Source: Alphaproteobacteria bacterium
GTDB taxonomy: Bacteria; Pseudomonadota; Alphaproteobacteria; Rhizobiales; Aestuariivirgaceae
Assembly (NCBI GenBank): GCA_028868695.1
Contig: JAGWTZ010000006.1
Span: 1-64,000 of the forward strand
Length of the DNA stretch: 64,000 nt
Reading direction: 5' to 3'
Positions 36,143 to 45,085 of this stretch are shown here, piece by piece. Position 1 is the stretch's first letter, and every line of letters begins with the position of its first letter. Both the position numbers and the translations under genes were made by a program. The notes under the pieces are model-generated. The model saw only the letters and a program-made list of their open reading frames with translations, was not told the origin of the DNA and searched no databases.

Positions 36143-36832
36143 TCAGAGGCAGCGCACCAGCGCCGCCACCAGCTGCTGCACCCGCGCATCGGCCGCGCAA
36201 GAAGCCCCAGCCGCCAAGACGGCACAGGAGGAAAGGATCAAGCCATCATCAAGAATTTTGAGGTGGTTGGCCGTAAGCGTGGCGCCGCTGGTGGTGATGT
36301 CCACAATCAGTTCAGCGCTCCCTGCGGCAGGCGCACCCTCGGTAGCGCCAAGGCTTTCCACAATGCGGTAGCCAGTGACACCCTTGGCCGCAAAATGCCG
36401 CCGCGTGAGATTCATGTATTTGGTGGCGACTCGCATCCGCCGCCCATGCAGCCGGTAAAATTGCTGCGCCACTTCATCAAGATCGGCCATCTGCGCGACG
36501 TCGAGCCAGCAATCCGGCACCGCGACAACCACATTGGCGGGGCCGAATTTCAAGCGCAGCAAAACATCCGCCACCGCATTGTCCGGCGCAATGGTTTCGC
36601 GCAGCAGGTCCTCGCCCGTGATGCCCAGGTCAGCCTCGCCCGATTTCAGCGCCGCGGCAATGTCGGAGGCTGACAGGAAGGCGATCTCCACGTTTTCAAG
36701 CCCTGTGAGCCGCCCGCGATAGCCGCGGTCCGAGCCGATGCGTTCCACCTTGAAGCCGGCCTGCTCAATGAGGCCTTGCGCCTGCTCCATCAGCCGCCCT
36801 TTGGAGGGAATGGCAAAAGTGAGTGTGTTCAT
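36143..36832 (-). CDS. hisG: ATP phosphoribosyltransferase, short (HisZ-dependent) form
   Basis: A 229-residue catalytic subunit for the first step of histidine synthesis, joining ATP and PRPP. Visible are FAIPSKGRL at the start, SASDIAAALKSGEADLGITGEDLL, the KYMNLTRRHF segment and the PRPP loop in ELIVDITTSGATLTANHL. It lacks the C-terminal regulatory domain of long HisG, so it needs HisZ, which is encoded directly upstream with a 4-nt overlap. The hisS-hisZ-hisG order is common in alphaproteobacteria. Confidence 0.95.
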   Translation of the reverse strand: MNTLTFAIPSKGRLMEQAQGLIEQAGFKVERIGSDRGYRGRLTGLENVEIAFLSASDIAAALKSGEADLGITGEDLLRETIAPDNAVADVLLRLKFGPANVVVAVPDCWLDVAQMADLDEVAQQFYRLHGRRMRVATKYMNLTRRHFAAKGVTGYRIVESLGATEGAPAAGSAELIVDITTSGATLTANHLKILDDGLILSSCAVLAAGASCAADARVQQLVAALVRCL

Positions 36833-37956
36833 GACAGCGCCACCTGCAGCCGTTCGGTGTGAATGGCAAAGCCAAGGGCCGGAATGCGCTGCGCAGCACC
36901 CAGATCCTGCAGCATGTCGTCATAGCGCCCGCCGCCCGCCAGGTTCAGCCCCCTGGCTTCCACCTGGAACACGAAGCCAGTGTAATATTCAATCTCGCGC
37001 CCGAAATTGGCCGAGAAGCGGAAACGCTTGGGGTTCAGCCCCTGTTCTTCCAGCGCGGCAAGCCGTGCCTCATAATGCGCCAGCGCCGCAGCATAGCCCG
37101 CCCCACCCGAAATGGCGCGCAAGCTTTGCAATACGTCTTCGGCGCCGCCTTCCACCGCGAGATAGGCCTCAAGCTTTTCCACCGCCGCCTGCGGCAGAGG
37201 AGTCTCGGAACGGTCGGCCAGCTTTTCCGCCAGCCGCGCCGCAACTTCATCAATCCCGCGCAAGCCCTGCTGCGGCAGGTGATGCTCTTCCAGCCAGCGC
37301 ACTGCTGCATCCTGCGGGTTTGCCGTGCCAATGGCGTCGATCACTTCGGAAATGCTGCTGCGCTTCTTGCCACCACCCAGGGCAAATGAATGCAGCAGGG
37401 CCTTGAACGCCTCGGGCCGCCAGAACTGGTGCTGCAACCGCCGCCGCCAGCGCTCCGGCATGGCCGTGTCTTGGAGCAGGCCGGCAAACAATCCCACATC
37501 GCCCAGCGTCACCTGCAAGGCCGAAGCCCCCGCCGCCTCAAGCGCCGAAACGGCAAGTTTCAACATCCGCGCCTCGGCGGCCACGGCCTCGCCTGCCCCA
37601 AACCACTCGAGCCCCGCTTGCGTGAATTCCTGTGGGCTGAGCTTCTCATCGGGAAAGCGGAAGGCGGGGCCAAGATAGGAATAGCGCGCCTCTTTTTCCG
37701 GCTGGCCCGCATGGCTCAAGTGAAAGCGGCAGGCCGGCACGGTGAGGTCTGGCCGCAGGCACAGCTCCGCGCCATTGGGATCATTGAACACAAAGGTGCG
37801 GGCGCGGATGTCCTCGCCCGAGCGTTCGAGGAAGATGTCGGCAGGCTGGATGATGTCCGGCGCGATTTGCTCAAAGCCCGCCCGCTCGAACACCGCCATG
37901 ATGGCGGCGTTCTGCCGGGCCAGTGCCTCGCGCTCCTTGGCCGTGCGCCCTGCCAT
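36829..37956 (-). CDS. hisZ: ATP phosphoribosyltransferase regulatory subunit
   Basis: A 375-residue paralog of histidyl-tRNA synthetase that lacks aminoacylation and activates short HisG, carrying histidine feedback. The class II synthetase fold is visible: PADIFLERSGEDIRARTFVF, LRPDLTVPACRFHL, YSYLGPAFRF, then the late GREIEYYTGFVFQV and LAGGGRYDDMLQDLG. The anticodon-binding domain of true HisRS is missing, as expected. Its ATG overlaps the hisS stop (TGATG) and its stop overlaps hisG, so all three are translationally coupled. Confidence 0.95.
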   Translation of the reverse strand: MAGRTAKEREALARQNAAIMAVFERAGFEQIAPDIIQPADIFLERSGEDIRARTFVFNDPNGAELCLRPDLTVPACRFHLSHAGQPEKEARYSYLGPAFRFPDEKLSPQEFTQAGLEWFGAGEAVAAEARMLKLAVSALEAAGASALQVTLGDVGLFAGLLQDTAMPERWRRRLQHQFWRPEAFKALLHSFALGGGKKRSSISEVIDAIGTANPQDAAVRWLEEHHLPQQGLRGIDEVAARLAEKLADRSETPLPQAAVEKLEAYLAVEGGAEDVLQSLRAISGGAGYAAALAHYEARLAALEEQGLNPKRFRFSANFGREIEYYTGFVFQVEARGLNLAGGGRYDDMLQDLGAAQRIPALGFAIHTERLQVALS

Positions 37957-39428
37957 CAGGCCAGCATCTTCTTCACTTGCGCCACAAGATCGGCTTCCGG
38001 CACAGACACCTGCGCCAGCCGCTGGCTCGCATATTCCTCGCGCGACTGAATGCCCGCCGCAAGCTCAGTGCCCAGGCGCAAATCCTTGATCGTCACTTCG
38101 CCCTTGGCCTTTTCATCGCCGCCCTGGATCACCACCAGCGGGCTGCCGCGCTTGTCGGCATATTTCATCTGCTTGCCCATGTTGGCGGCCCCAAGGCTCA
38201 TCTCGGCGCGGATGCCGGCGGCGCGCAAGGCTTGCACCATGCGCCAGTAGTCACCCACCCGGTCCTTGTCCATCACGGTGACAACAACCGGCGCCAGCGC
38301 ATCCTGCGTGGCGGCCTTGCCCACAAGCTTCAGCGCGGAATAAAGCCGCGACACGCCGATGGAAAAGCCCGTGGCTGGCGTGGCCTGGCCCGTGAAACGG
38401 GCGACGAGATCATCATAGCGCCCGCCGCCACCCACCGAGCCAAAGCGCACGGTGTTGCCGTCTTCGTCCTTGGTCTCCATGAGGAGTTCGCATTCGAAAA
38501 CCGCACCTGTGTAATATTCAAGGCCGCGCACAACAGATGGGTCGATCAAGATGCGGTCAATGCCATAGCCCGATTGCGTGGCGAGATCGGCAATCTGGCG
38601 CAACTCAGCCAAGCCATCATTGGCGGCGTCAAGCTTGATCACCTTTTCAAGATTGGCAATCGTCTCGGCATTGCCCTTCTCTGAGCGCGCTGAGAGATAG
38701 GCAATGATCCGGTCAATGGCGGCAGCCTCAAGTTCAGCACCCTTGGTGAAGTCGCCGCTTTCGTCTTTGCGGCCCTTGCCGAGCAGCAGGCGCACGCCGT
38801 CAAGGCCAAGCCTGTCCAGCTTGTCCATGGCGCGCAGAACAATCAACCGCTTCTCGCTGTCGCCAGATGGGTCAATCCCGGCTGCGGCCAGAAGCGCGTC
38901 CATTGTCTTGCGGCTGTTCACCTTCAGAACATAGGAGCCACGCGCAATCCCCAGCGCTTCCATCGTATCCGCCGCCATCATGCACACTTCAGCGTCGGCC
39001 GCAGGTGAAGACGAACCCACCGTGTCGGCATCAAATTGCATGAACTGGCGGAAGCGCCCCGGCCCCGGCTTTTCATTGCGGAACACCCAGCCCTGGCGGT
39101 AGCTGCGGAAGGGCATGGGCAGCTTCATGTTGTTCTCGGCCACATAGCGGGCGAGAGGTGCCGTCAGGTCATAGCGCAGCGAAAGCCACTGCTCGTCATC
39201 GTCCTTGAAGGAAAACACCCCGGCGTTCGGCCTGTCCTGGTCCGGCAGGAACTTGCCCAGCGCGTCAGTGTATTCGATGAAGGGCTGCTCCACCGGCTCG
39301 AAGCCATAGGATTCATACACCCGCTGGATGGTGGCCAACATGGCGCGCGTGCCGCGGATTTCATCGGCGTCAATGTCACGGAACCCCTTGGCCACGCGGG
39401 CCTTTGGGCGGGAAGCTTTCTGGTTCAT
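37956..39428 (-). CDS. hisS: Histidyl-tRNA synthetase, alphaproteobacterial type
   Basis: A 490-residue class II synthetase. Motif 2 reads [23 protein letters not shown], which differs from the canonical bacterial RPQKGR form and is the alphaproteobacterial version that does not require G-1 on tRNA-His. LVKVNSRK-type, [11 protein letters not shown] and [10 protein letters not shown] give the histidine site; the C-terminal third is the anticodon-binding domain. The matching tRNA-His, with A73 and no encoded G-1, is also in this window at 54922-54998. It heads the hisS-hisZ-hisG operon; AAGG lies before the ATG. Confidence 0.96.
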   Translation of the reverse strand: MNQKASRPKARVAKGFRDIDADEIRGTRAMLATIQRVYESYGFEPVEQPFIEYTDALGKFLPDQDRPNAGVFSFKDDDEQWLSLRYDLTAPLARYVAENNMKLPMPFRSYRQGWVFRNEKPGPGRFRQFMQFDADTVGSSSPAADAEVCMMAADTMEALGIARGSYVLKVNSRKTMDALLAAAGIDPSGDSEKRLIVLRAMDKLDRLGLDGVRLLLGKGRKDESGDFTKGAELEAAAIDRIIAYLSARSEKGNAETIANLEKVIKLDAANDGLAELRQIADLATQSGYGIDRILIDPSVVRGLEYYTGAVFECELLMETKDEDGNTVRFGSVGGGGRYDDLVARFTGQATPATGFSIGVSRLYSALKLVGKAATQDALAPVVVTVMDKDRVGDYWRMVQALRAAGIRAEMSLGAANMGKQMKYADKRGSPLVVIQGGDEKAKGEVTIKDLRLGTELAAGIQSREEYASQRLAQVSVPEADLVAQVKKMLA

Positions 39429-39450
39429 GGGGGCCTTCTAGGGGAGAAAC

Positions 39451-39531
39451 GGCGAAGTGTGAATAGCGGGGTGCGAATAGGGCAAACAGCCTCCGGCGCC
39501 CCATTCGCCATTCACCACATCGCCATTCGCT
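39451..39531. repeat. Imperfect inverted repeat between FAH and hisS genes
   Basis: GTGAATAGCG...GCGAATAGGGC (about 39458-39482) is roughly complementary to GCCCCATTCGCCATTCACC (about 39497-39517), and a further CGCCATTCGC copy follows. The repeated GCGAATGG-like unit suggests a decayed palindromic or simple repeat. It could act as a transcript end for the FAH gene. Confidence 0.4.
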
Positions 39532-40376
39532 CACTTGTCGCGCTTCACCACCTGCCGCTGCATGCCCAGCCCTTCGATGGAAACCACCATCTTGTCGCCC
39601 GGCTTCAGATATTGCGGCGGCTTCATGCCCATGCCCACGCCCGGCGGCGTGCCCGTGGTGATGATGTCGCCCGGCATCAGGGTGAAGAACTGCGAGAGAT
39701 AGGCCACCAGGAACTGCACGCCATAAACCATCGTCTTGGTCGAGCCGTTCTGCACCTTCTTGCCATTCAGCTCCAGCCACATGGAAAGGTTCTGCGGGTC
39801 CTTCACCTCATCACGGGTGACAAGCCAGGGGCCGATGGGGCCAAACGTGTCATAGGACTTGCCCTTGGTCCACTGGCCGGAGCGTTCGGCCTGGAACTCG
39901 CGCTCCGAAAGATCATTGACCACGCAATAACCGGCCACATGCTTCAGCGCATCGGCTTCCTTGATGTTCTTGGCCTTGCGCCCGATGATGACGCCCAATT
40001 CCACTTCCCAGTCCGATTTCTGGGATTTGGGAGGAATGGTGATCACGTCATTCGGCCCGGTGATGCAGGAAACCTGCTTGGTGAACACCACAGGCTCCGG
40101 CGGCACTTTCATGCCGCTTTCGGCGGCATGGTCGGCATAGTTGAGGCCGATGGCGATGAACTTCTGTGAACCTGTCACGCAGGCGGCAAGCCGCGGGCGG
40201 CCCGGCACCTTCGGCAGCTTCTCAACATTCACCTTCTTGAGCTTCGCAAGGCCCGCCGGCGAAATCGCCTCGCCGTCAATGTCCTTCAACACTTTCGCCA
40301 GCGAGCGGATGTTGCCACCCTTGTCGAGGATGCCCGGCTTTTCCTTGCCCTTGGGGCCATAACGCAGAAGTTTCAT
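39531..40376 (-). CDS. Fumarylacetoacetate hydrolase family protein
   Basis: A 281-residue FAH-superfamily enzyme. The C-terminal domain has the metal-binding set: FIAIGLNYADHAAE, DWEVELGVIIG with the E-x-E pair, and VVNDLSEREFQAE with the Asp. TGTPPGVGMGMKPPQYLKPGD near the end is the usual family loop. Such proteins are ureidoglycolate lyases, acylpyruvate hydrolases or dienedioate isomerases; the specific reaction cannot be read. Its ATG overlaps the stop of the upstream alpha-hydroxyacid dehydrogenase gene, so the two likely act on the same 2-hydroxy/2-oxo acid route. Confidence 0.88.
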   Translation of the reverse strand: MKLLRYGPKGKEKPGILDKGGNIRSLAKVLKDIDGEAISPAGLAKLKKVNVEKLPKVPGRPRLAACVTGSQKFIAIGLNYADHAAESGMKVPPEPVVFTKQVSCITGPNDVITIPPKSQKSDWEVELGVIIGRKAKNIKEADALKHVAGYCVVNDLSEREFQAERSGQWTKGKSYDTFGPIGPWLVTRDEVKDPQNLSMWLELNGKKVQNGSTKTMVYGVQFLVAYLSQFFTLMPGDIITTGTPPGVGMGMKPPQYLKPGDKMVVSIEGLGMQRQVVKRDK

Positions 40377-41536
40377 TTGCCGCCTTTCATGCTGTTCAAG
40401 AGATTGTGCCGCCCAATGCCGCTGATGGTGCGCTCACCACACAGACCCATGGTGACGCTGAGTTCCTTCTGCAGGATCTCCAGCGCATGGGAAACGCCCT
40501 GCTCACCGCCCGCACCCAGGCCGTAAATATAGGCCCGGCCAATCATGGCGGCCTTGGCGCCGTAGGCCAGCGCCTTCATGATGTCCATGCCGGTGCGGAT
40601 GCCTGAGTCCAGCCACACATCCACCTTCTTGCCCACCGCATCAACCACCGGGCCAAGCATGTCGATGGTGGGGGAACAGCCATCCAACTGCCGCCCGCCA
40701 TGGTTGGAAACGATGATCGCATCCGCGCCCTTCTTGGCAGCAATCTTCGCGTCTTCCACATCATTGATGCCCTTGAGGATCAAAGGCCCATCCCACTGCT
40801 TGCGGATGAAGTCAATCGAAGACCAATCCAGAGAGGGGTCAAACTGCCGGTGCGTCCAGGCCACCAGATCGGCCATGTCTTCCACATCCTTGGCATGTCC
40901 ATGGATGTTGCCGAACACGCGGTTCTTCGTGCGCGCCATGCCAAGCGCCCAGCGCGGCTTGGTGGCGATGTTGAGCATATTCATCAATGTGGGTTTGGGC
41001 GGGGTCGAAAGTCCGTTCTTCACGTCCTTGTGGCGCTGGCCCAGAAGCTGCAGGTCCAGCGTCAGCACCAGAGCCGAGCACTTGGCCGCCTTGGCGCGTT
41101 TGATCAGATTGGAGGTGAATTCACGCTCGCGCATCACATAGAGCTGGAACCAGAACGGCTTTTCCACATGCGCGGCCACTTCCTCGATGGAACACACGCT
41201 CATCGTTGAAAGCGTGAAGGGCACGCCAAATTTCTGTGCGGCGCGGGCCGCGTGGATTTCGCCATCGGCATGGTTCATGCCGCAGGAGCCCACAGGCGCC
41301 AGCGCCACTGGCATCGCCACTTTCTCGCCCAGGATGGTGCTTTCGGTGGAGCGGTTGTCGATGTTCACGGCCACCCGCTGGCGCAGGTAATGCTTCTGGA
41401 AGGCGGTGCAGTTTTCAACGAAAGTCTGGGTCGTGTAGCTGCCCGTCTCGCAATAATCATAGAACATGCGGGGCACGCGCCTTTTGTAAAGATCGCGCAG
41501 GTCATCAATGGCAGGGGCTTGGCTGTGTTTTATCAT
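40373..41536 (-). CDS. FMN-dependent alpha-hydroxyacid dehydrogenase (LldD-like)
   Basis: A 387-residue enzyme of the lactate/glycolate oxidase family. It opens with DLYKRRVPRMFYDYCETGS, then shows LAPVGSCGMNHADGE, QLYVMREREFTSNLI, LTLDLQLLGQRHKD, LKGINDVEDAKIA and the active-site SNHGGRQLDG with catalytic His and Arg; DSGIRTGMDIMKALAYGAK binds the FMN phosphate. It oxidises an L-2-hydroxyacid to the 2-oxoacid. I chose the ATG at 41536; the frame is open to 41572. It is followed with a 4-nt overlap by the FAH gene, and lies 54 nt after the beta-barrel gene on the same strand. Confidence 0.9.
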   Translation of the reverse strand: MIKHSQAPAIDDLRDLYKRRVPRMFYDYCETGSYTTQTFVENCTAFQKHYLRQRVAVNIDNRSTESTILGEKVAMPVALAPVGSCGMNHADGEIHAARAAQKFGVPFTLSTMSVCSIEEVAAHVEKPFWFQLYVMREREFTSNLIKRAKAAKCSALVLTLDLQLLGQRHKDVKNGLSTPPKPTLMNMLNIATKPRWALGMARTKNRVFGNIHGHAKDVEDMADLVAWTHRQFDPSLDWSSIDFIRKQWDGPLILKGINDVEDAKIAAKKGADAIIVSNHGGRQLDGCSPTIDMLGPVVDAVGKKVDVWLDSGIRTGMDIMKALAYGAKAAMIGRAYIYGLGAGGEQGVSHALEILQKELSVTMGLCGERTISGIGRHNLLNSMKGGK

Positions 41537-41590
41537 ACATATGCCAATAGCGCGGCAGCCGCGCCATTTCAATGCAGGGCTTGGCGCGCC

Positions 41591-44500
41591 TCAGAACTTG
41601 CCGATCAGGTTGATGAACACGCCATGATTGTCATGGGCGATATGGCTGATGTCGTCGCTGAAATCGCCAAAATTATAGCCAATGCCGATTTTGAAATTGT
41701 CGCCCAGCTCGCGGTAAATGGCGGCCACAAAGCCATAGTCGGTTGTGCCCGAGGTGGGAGACCACAACGCCCGGCCCTCGGCCATGGCGTCCCATTCATT
41801 GACGATGTGATAGTCAAGCCGGATGATGCCGAGATGCGCTTCCGAGAAGGTCCAGTCCGCGCCCAGGCTGCGGTCCTTGATCTCGCCGATGCGGAAGCCA
41901 TATTTGCCGCCAAGTGCCAGCTTCTGCGTCAGCTGATAAGTCGCGTCCGCCGAGAGGATGTGTGACATCTGCGCCGGGCTGGAGGTCGTGCCATCCACTG
42001 TCACCTGCCCCGCACCCGGGTTGTCATAAAGGAAATTGTATTTGAACAGCGCGTTCAACCTGTCGCTCTTGGCAGGCCGGTAGGCCGCGCCAATGACGCC
42101 GCTGATATAGGCACTGTCTTTTGTGCTGTCATTGGCGTTGGACCACACAACGTCCAGATTGGCCAGCGCCCGCCAATCCTTCGACATCTTCGCCCCAAGC
42201 CCCACCTGCAGCAGATAGGCCATCACCTCGCTGCTGCCATCGTCGGAAAGGTCGTGGCGCAGCTCGCCCTTCACCTTGCCATCCAGCCCTTCAGGCTCAT
42301 GATAGATGACAGCGAGAGAGGCCGCCTGGCGGTAAAGATCCGGGTTCTTGAGATGGGTTGAGGGGTTCACGGTATTGTCGATCACCCGGCCAATCTCCAC
42401 CGCGCCATCCACTTTCCAGGCCTTGTCTGGCGTGTATTGCACGCCATAACTGTCTGTCAGAGATTCCCGCGCGCCGAAGAAGTCGAAACTGTTTTCGTTA
42501 TAGGCCAGCCATTGTTCGTTGAAACGGTGCCGCGCCCCGAAATTCACGGTGCCCAGGTCCTCGCCGTTGAGAAGATAGGGCGTGCTGGGTGAGGAAGAAC
42601 GGAACGGATCGCGGCGGTAGCCCAGCGTGTAGCGGTCATCCACTGTCGGCGCATAGTCAATCGATCCCGTCACATCCACACCTTGAGTGCCTTGTGACAC
42701 TTCCGCCGAAGCGGTGATCTTGTCGGTGATCTTGGCCTTGGCGCCGATGCCGGCGCGGTCATCGCGCAGCATGGTGCCGGAAAGCGCCACTGTGCCCTGC
42801 CCGAACACATAGGCCTGGTGGTCGCGGTCAAAATCATAGATCAGCTTCACGCCTGCTTCGCCGCGCTGGCCGTTCTGGGTCAAGGCCACGGTGCTGCCGG
42901 TCTGCTCGGCATAGGTGGCATAGGGCTCCACCGTCGCCTTCTTCGAAACCGGAACCGAAAGCCGCGCATCGCCCGCCTTCAGCGTGCTTTGCCCGAACAC
43001 ATCCGTCTCGGAATAGCTGCCCTTGGCCTTCACATCGCTCGCCACTTTGGCATCGGCGGCCACACCCCACTTGATCGTCTCGGCTGTGGCTTGCGTCTCG
43101 GGCGAAGAGAAGCCCGGGTCGTAATGCTCATAGCGCCCGCTCACTTCACCCTTGGCCGCACCCTTGGTCACTTCATCCAGCGAGGCAGCGCCTTCCACGC
43201 GCCAGCCATTGGCCGGCACGCCCACCACGCCGGCCCCCGGCGTGGTTTGCAGGCTCAGGCCGCCATCCACCGAATAGGCCGAACCAAAGCCGGGGCCTTC
43301 CGAATGCGCCACCTCCGCTTCCACATAGGTACTCTTGGAGGCTTGGAGGCGCACATCGCCGCCATAGATGGTCTGGTCGGCGCTCTGTTCTTTTTCGCGC
43401 AAAGCCGTAACGCCCACCCGCACATGATCGCCAACCCAAGTCTCGGCCCGCCCGCCATAGATATAGGCATTTCCGTCCGAGGCCACGGGTTGATAGTCGT
43501 AGTGCACCACCAGGTAGTTCTCGTAGCCAGCGGAATTGGTGGCTGGCAGCGGCGCGTTGAGGATCAGCACGCCATTGACCGGGTCGAAGCGATAATCGGT
43601 GGAAGGCGAAAGCTGGGTGCGCGCAATCACCCAGCCCGTGACGGCGTTGCGTACTTCTACGCTCACAATGTCAGACCCGGCCGTGATGTCCTGGTGCTGC
43701 ATGAAATAGGCAGAACCACCCGTGCCGCGGAACACATCCGTCTGCGGCACCGTCGAGGGCTGCGCCGCATAGACATCCACCGCCTTCTTCGGCGCACCAT
43801 CCTTGGTCACATCATCCGAGCGGTAAACCCCGCTGGCGCCATAAAGCGTGCGCGAGGAGGCCATGAACTTGGTGCCCGTGATATTGGATTTGAAATTGCC
43901 CCACATCACCGCGCTCGGCCCCCGCTCCAGCCGCACATAAAGCTTGCCGCTGGTTGGCGCGTCGGCCATCGCCGTCGAGTCGTCCCCATAAACCGGGTAA
44001 TAGTCATTGGGGCTGATGCGCTTCAGCATCGCATTGGGATCTTTGCCGGCAAGGCCGGTGAACATGTCCTGCAGCGTGCCTTCGCCGGTGTCAGCCGAGG
44101 CAGTGAGGATATATTGTCCCTTGATCTTGCCCTTGAGATACATGGCGGCGCGGCCACGGGTCCAGGTGCCGGGGAATTCGTCAACGCCCGTATGTTCGAT
44201 GATGCCATTGCCGAAGTTGTGGCCCACAGTCAGGTCAGCAAGGCCAACGGCAAACCACTCATTCTCTGGGATTTCAACTTCGCGGCTGAAGGTCAGGCCC
44301 TTGCCGTCTTGCAGCACGGAAACATCCACGGCATGGGCGCCGGGCGGGAGAATGCGCTGAACCACAAAGCCGTCATGGTTGTCCACTGGCACCGGCTCGC
44401 CCATCACCCGCACTTCATGGTCCTTGGGGATGTTCTTGCCCGAAACCGTGAGCGCCCCACCCAGCACGCTGATGTTGCGGAAGGCAGTGCGGTCCTCGCC

Positions 44501-45085
44501 ATAGCCGGGCGCCACCGCGTCCTTGTCCTCCGGCGCGATCGGCAGGTTGCCCGTGGCGTGCTTCAAGGGCAGCGCCCTGGTTTCATCAAAGCGGCCCATG
44601 GCATCATAGACGCGCAGCACATAGTCCATGGCGGCGGGCGCATTGTCCGGCATCACCCATTCCGCCGCGCCATTGGCGCCAATGGGGATCACCGCGAATG
44701 GTTGCGCGCCGGCCGGGGCTTCCTGCGAGATCACCCGGATTTCGCCATGGTCAATCCACGCCGCATAGTTGAAGCTGGCAAGGAACCGGATGTGCTCGCC
44801 CGAACGGAAATTCACCTGCACCGGGAAGGTGGAAACATTGAGGATGGGTTTGACGCCCAACCCATCAAACTTCACCTGGATGTCAGCCGCCGCCAGCCCG
44901 GCGTCAGCCTTTTGCTTGTCGGCCCTTGTCTCGCCGCTGGCATCCACCTGTTCGCCATCAACGCTGATCGAGAAGGGCGAGGCCGTCTCACAATGGGCTG
45001 GCAGGGAAAGGCCCAGCGCCCCGGCCAGCGCCAGCACGGCAACGCCTCGCTTCAGCGCAAACAGAAGGGAGAATGGCAGCTTCAT
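41591..45085 (-). CDS. Large predicted outer-membrane beta-barrel protein partnered with the giant DUF11 protein
   Basis: A 1164-residue exported protein. A signal peptide (about residues 1-32, ending near PAHC) is followed by a periplasmic or surface beta-rich part with Ig-like strands (about 60-290) and a segment ending in DYYPVYGDDS (near 365). From about residue 590 it consists of alternating amphipathic strands with aromatic ends, and the last residue is F (GVFINLIGKF), a typical outer-membrane barrel C-terminal signature. No TonB box or plug is apparent. Its ATG overlaps the stop of the giant DUF11 gene by 4 nt. I infer that it anchors, exports or binds that protein; the exact family is not one I can name. 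Confidence 0.75.
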   Translation of the reverse strand: MKLPFSLLFALKRGVAVLALAGALGLSLPAHCETASPFSISVDGEQVDASGETRADKQKADAGLAAADIQVKFDGLGVKPILNVSTFPVQVNFRSGEHIRFLASFNYAAWIDHGEIRVISQEAPAGAQPFAVIPIGANGAAEWVMPDNAPAAMDYVLRVYDAMGRFDETRALPLKHATGNLPIAPEDKDAVAPGYGEDRTAFRNISVLGGALTVSGKNIPKDHEVRVMGEPVPVDNHDGFVVQRILPPGAHAVDVSVLQDGKGLTFSREVEIPENEWFAVGLADLTVGHNFGNGIIEHTGVDEFPGTWTRGRAAMYLKGKIKGQYILTASADTGEGTLQDMFTGLAGKDPNAMLKRISPNDYYPVYGDDSTAMADAPTSGKLYVRLERGPSAVMWGNFKSNITGTKFMASSRTLYGASGVYRSDDVTKDGAPKKAVDVYAAQPSTVPQTDVFRGTGGSAYFMQHQDITAGSDIVSVEVRNAVTGWVIARTQLSPSTDYRFDPVNGVLILNAPLPATNSAGYENYLVVHYDYQPVASDGNAYIYGGRAETWVGDHVRVGVTALREKEQSADQTIYGGDVRLQASKSTYVEAEVAHSEGPGFGSAYSVDGGLSLQTTPGAGVVGVPANGWRVEGAASLDEVTKGAAKGEVSGRYEHYDPGFSSPETQATAETIKWGVAADAKVASDVKAKGSYSETDVFGQSTLKAGDARLSVPVSKKATVEPYATYAEQTGSTVALTQNGQRGEAGVKLIYDFDRDHQAYVFGQGTVALSGTMLRDDRAGIGAKAKITDKITASAEVSQGTQGVDVTGSIDYAPTVDDRYTLGYRRDPFRSSSPSTPYLLNGEDLGTVNFGARHRFNEQWLAYNENSFDFFGARESLTDSYGVQYTPDKAWKVDGAVEIGRVIDNTVNPSTHLKNPDLYRQAASLAVIYHEPEGLDGKVKGELRHDLSDDGSSEVMAYLLQVGLGAKMSKDWRALANLDVVWSNANDSTKDSAYISGVIGAAYRPAKSDRLNALFKYNFLYDNPGAGQVTVDGTTSSPAQMSHILSADATYQLTQKLALGGKYGFRIGEIKDRSLGADWTFSEAHLGIIRLDYHIVNEWDAMAEGRALWSPTSGTTDYGFVAAIYRELGDNFKIGIGYNFGDFSDDISHIAHDNHGVFINLIGKF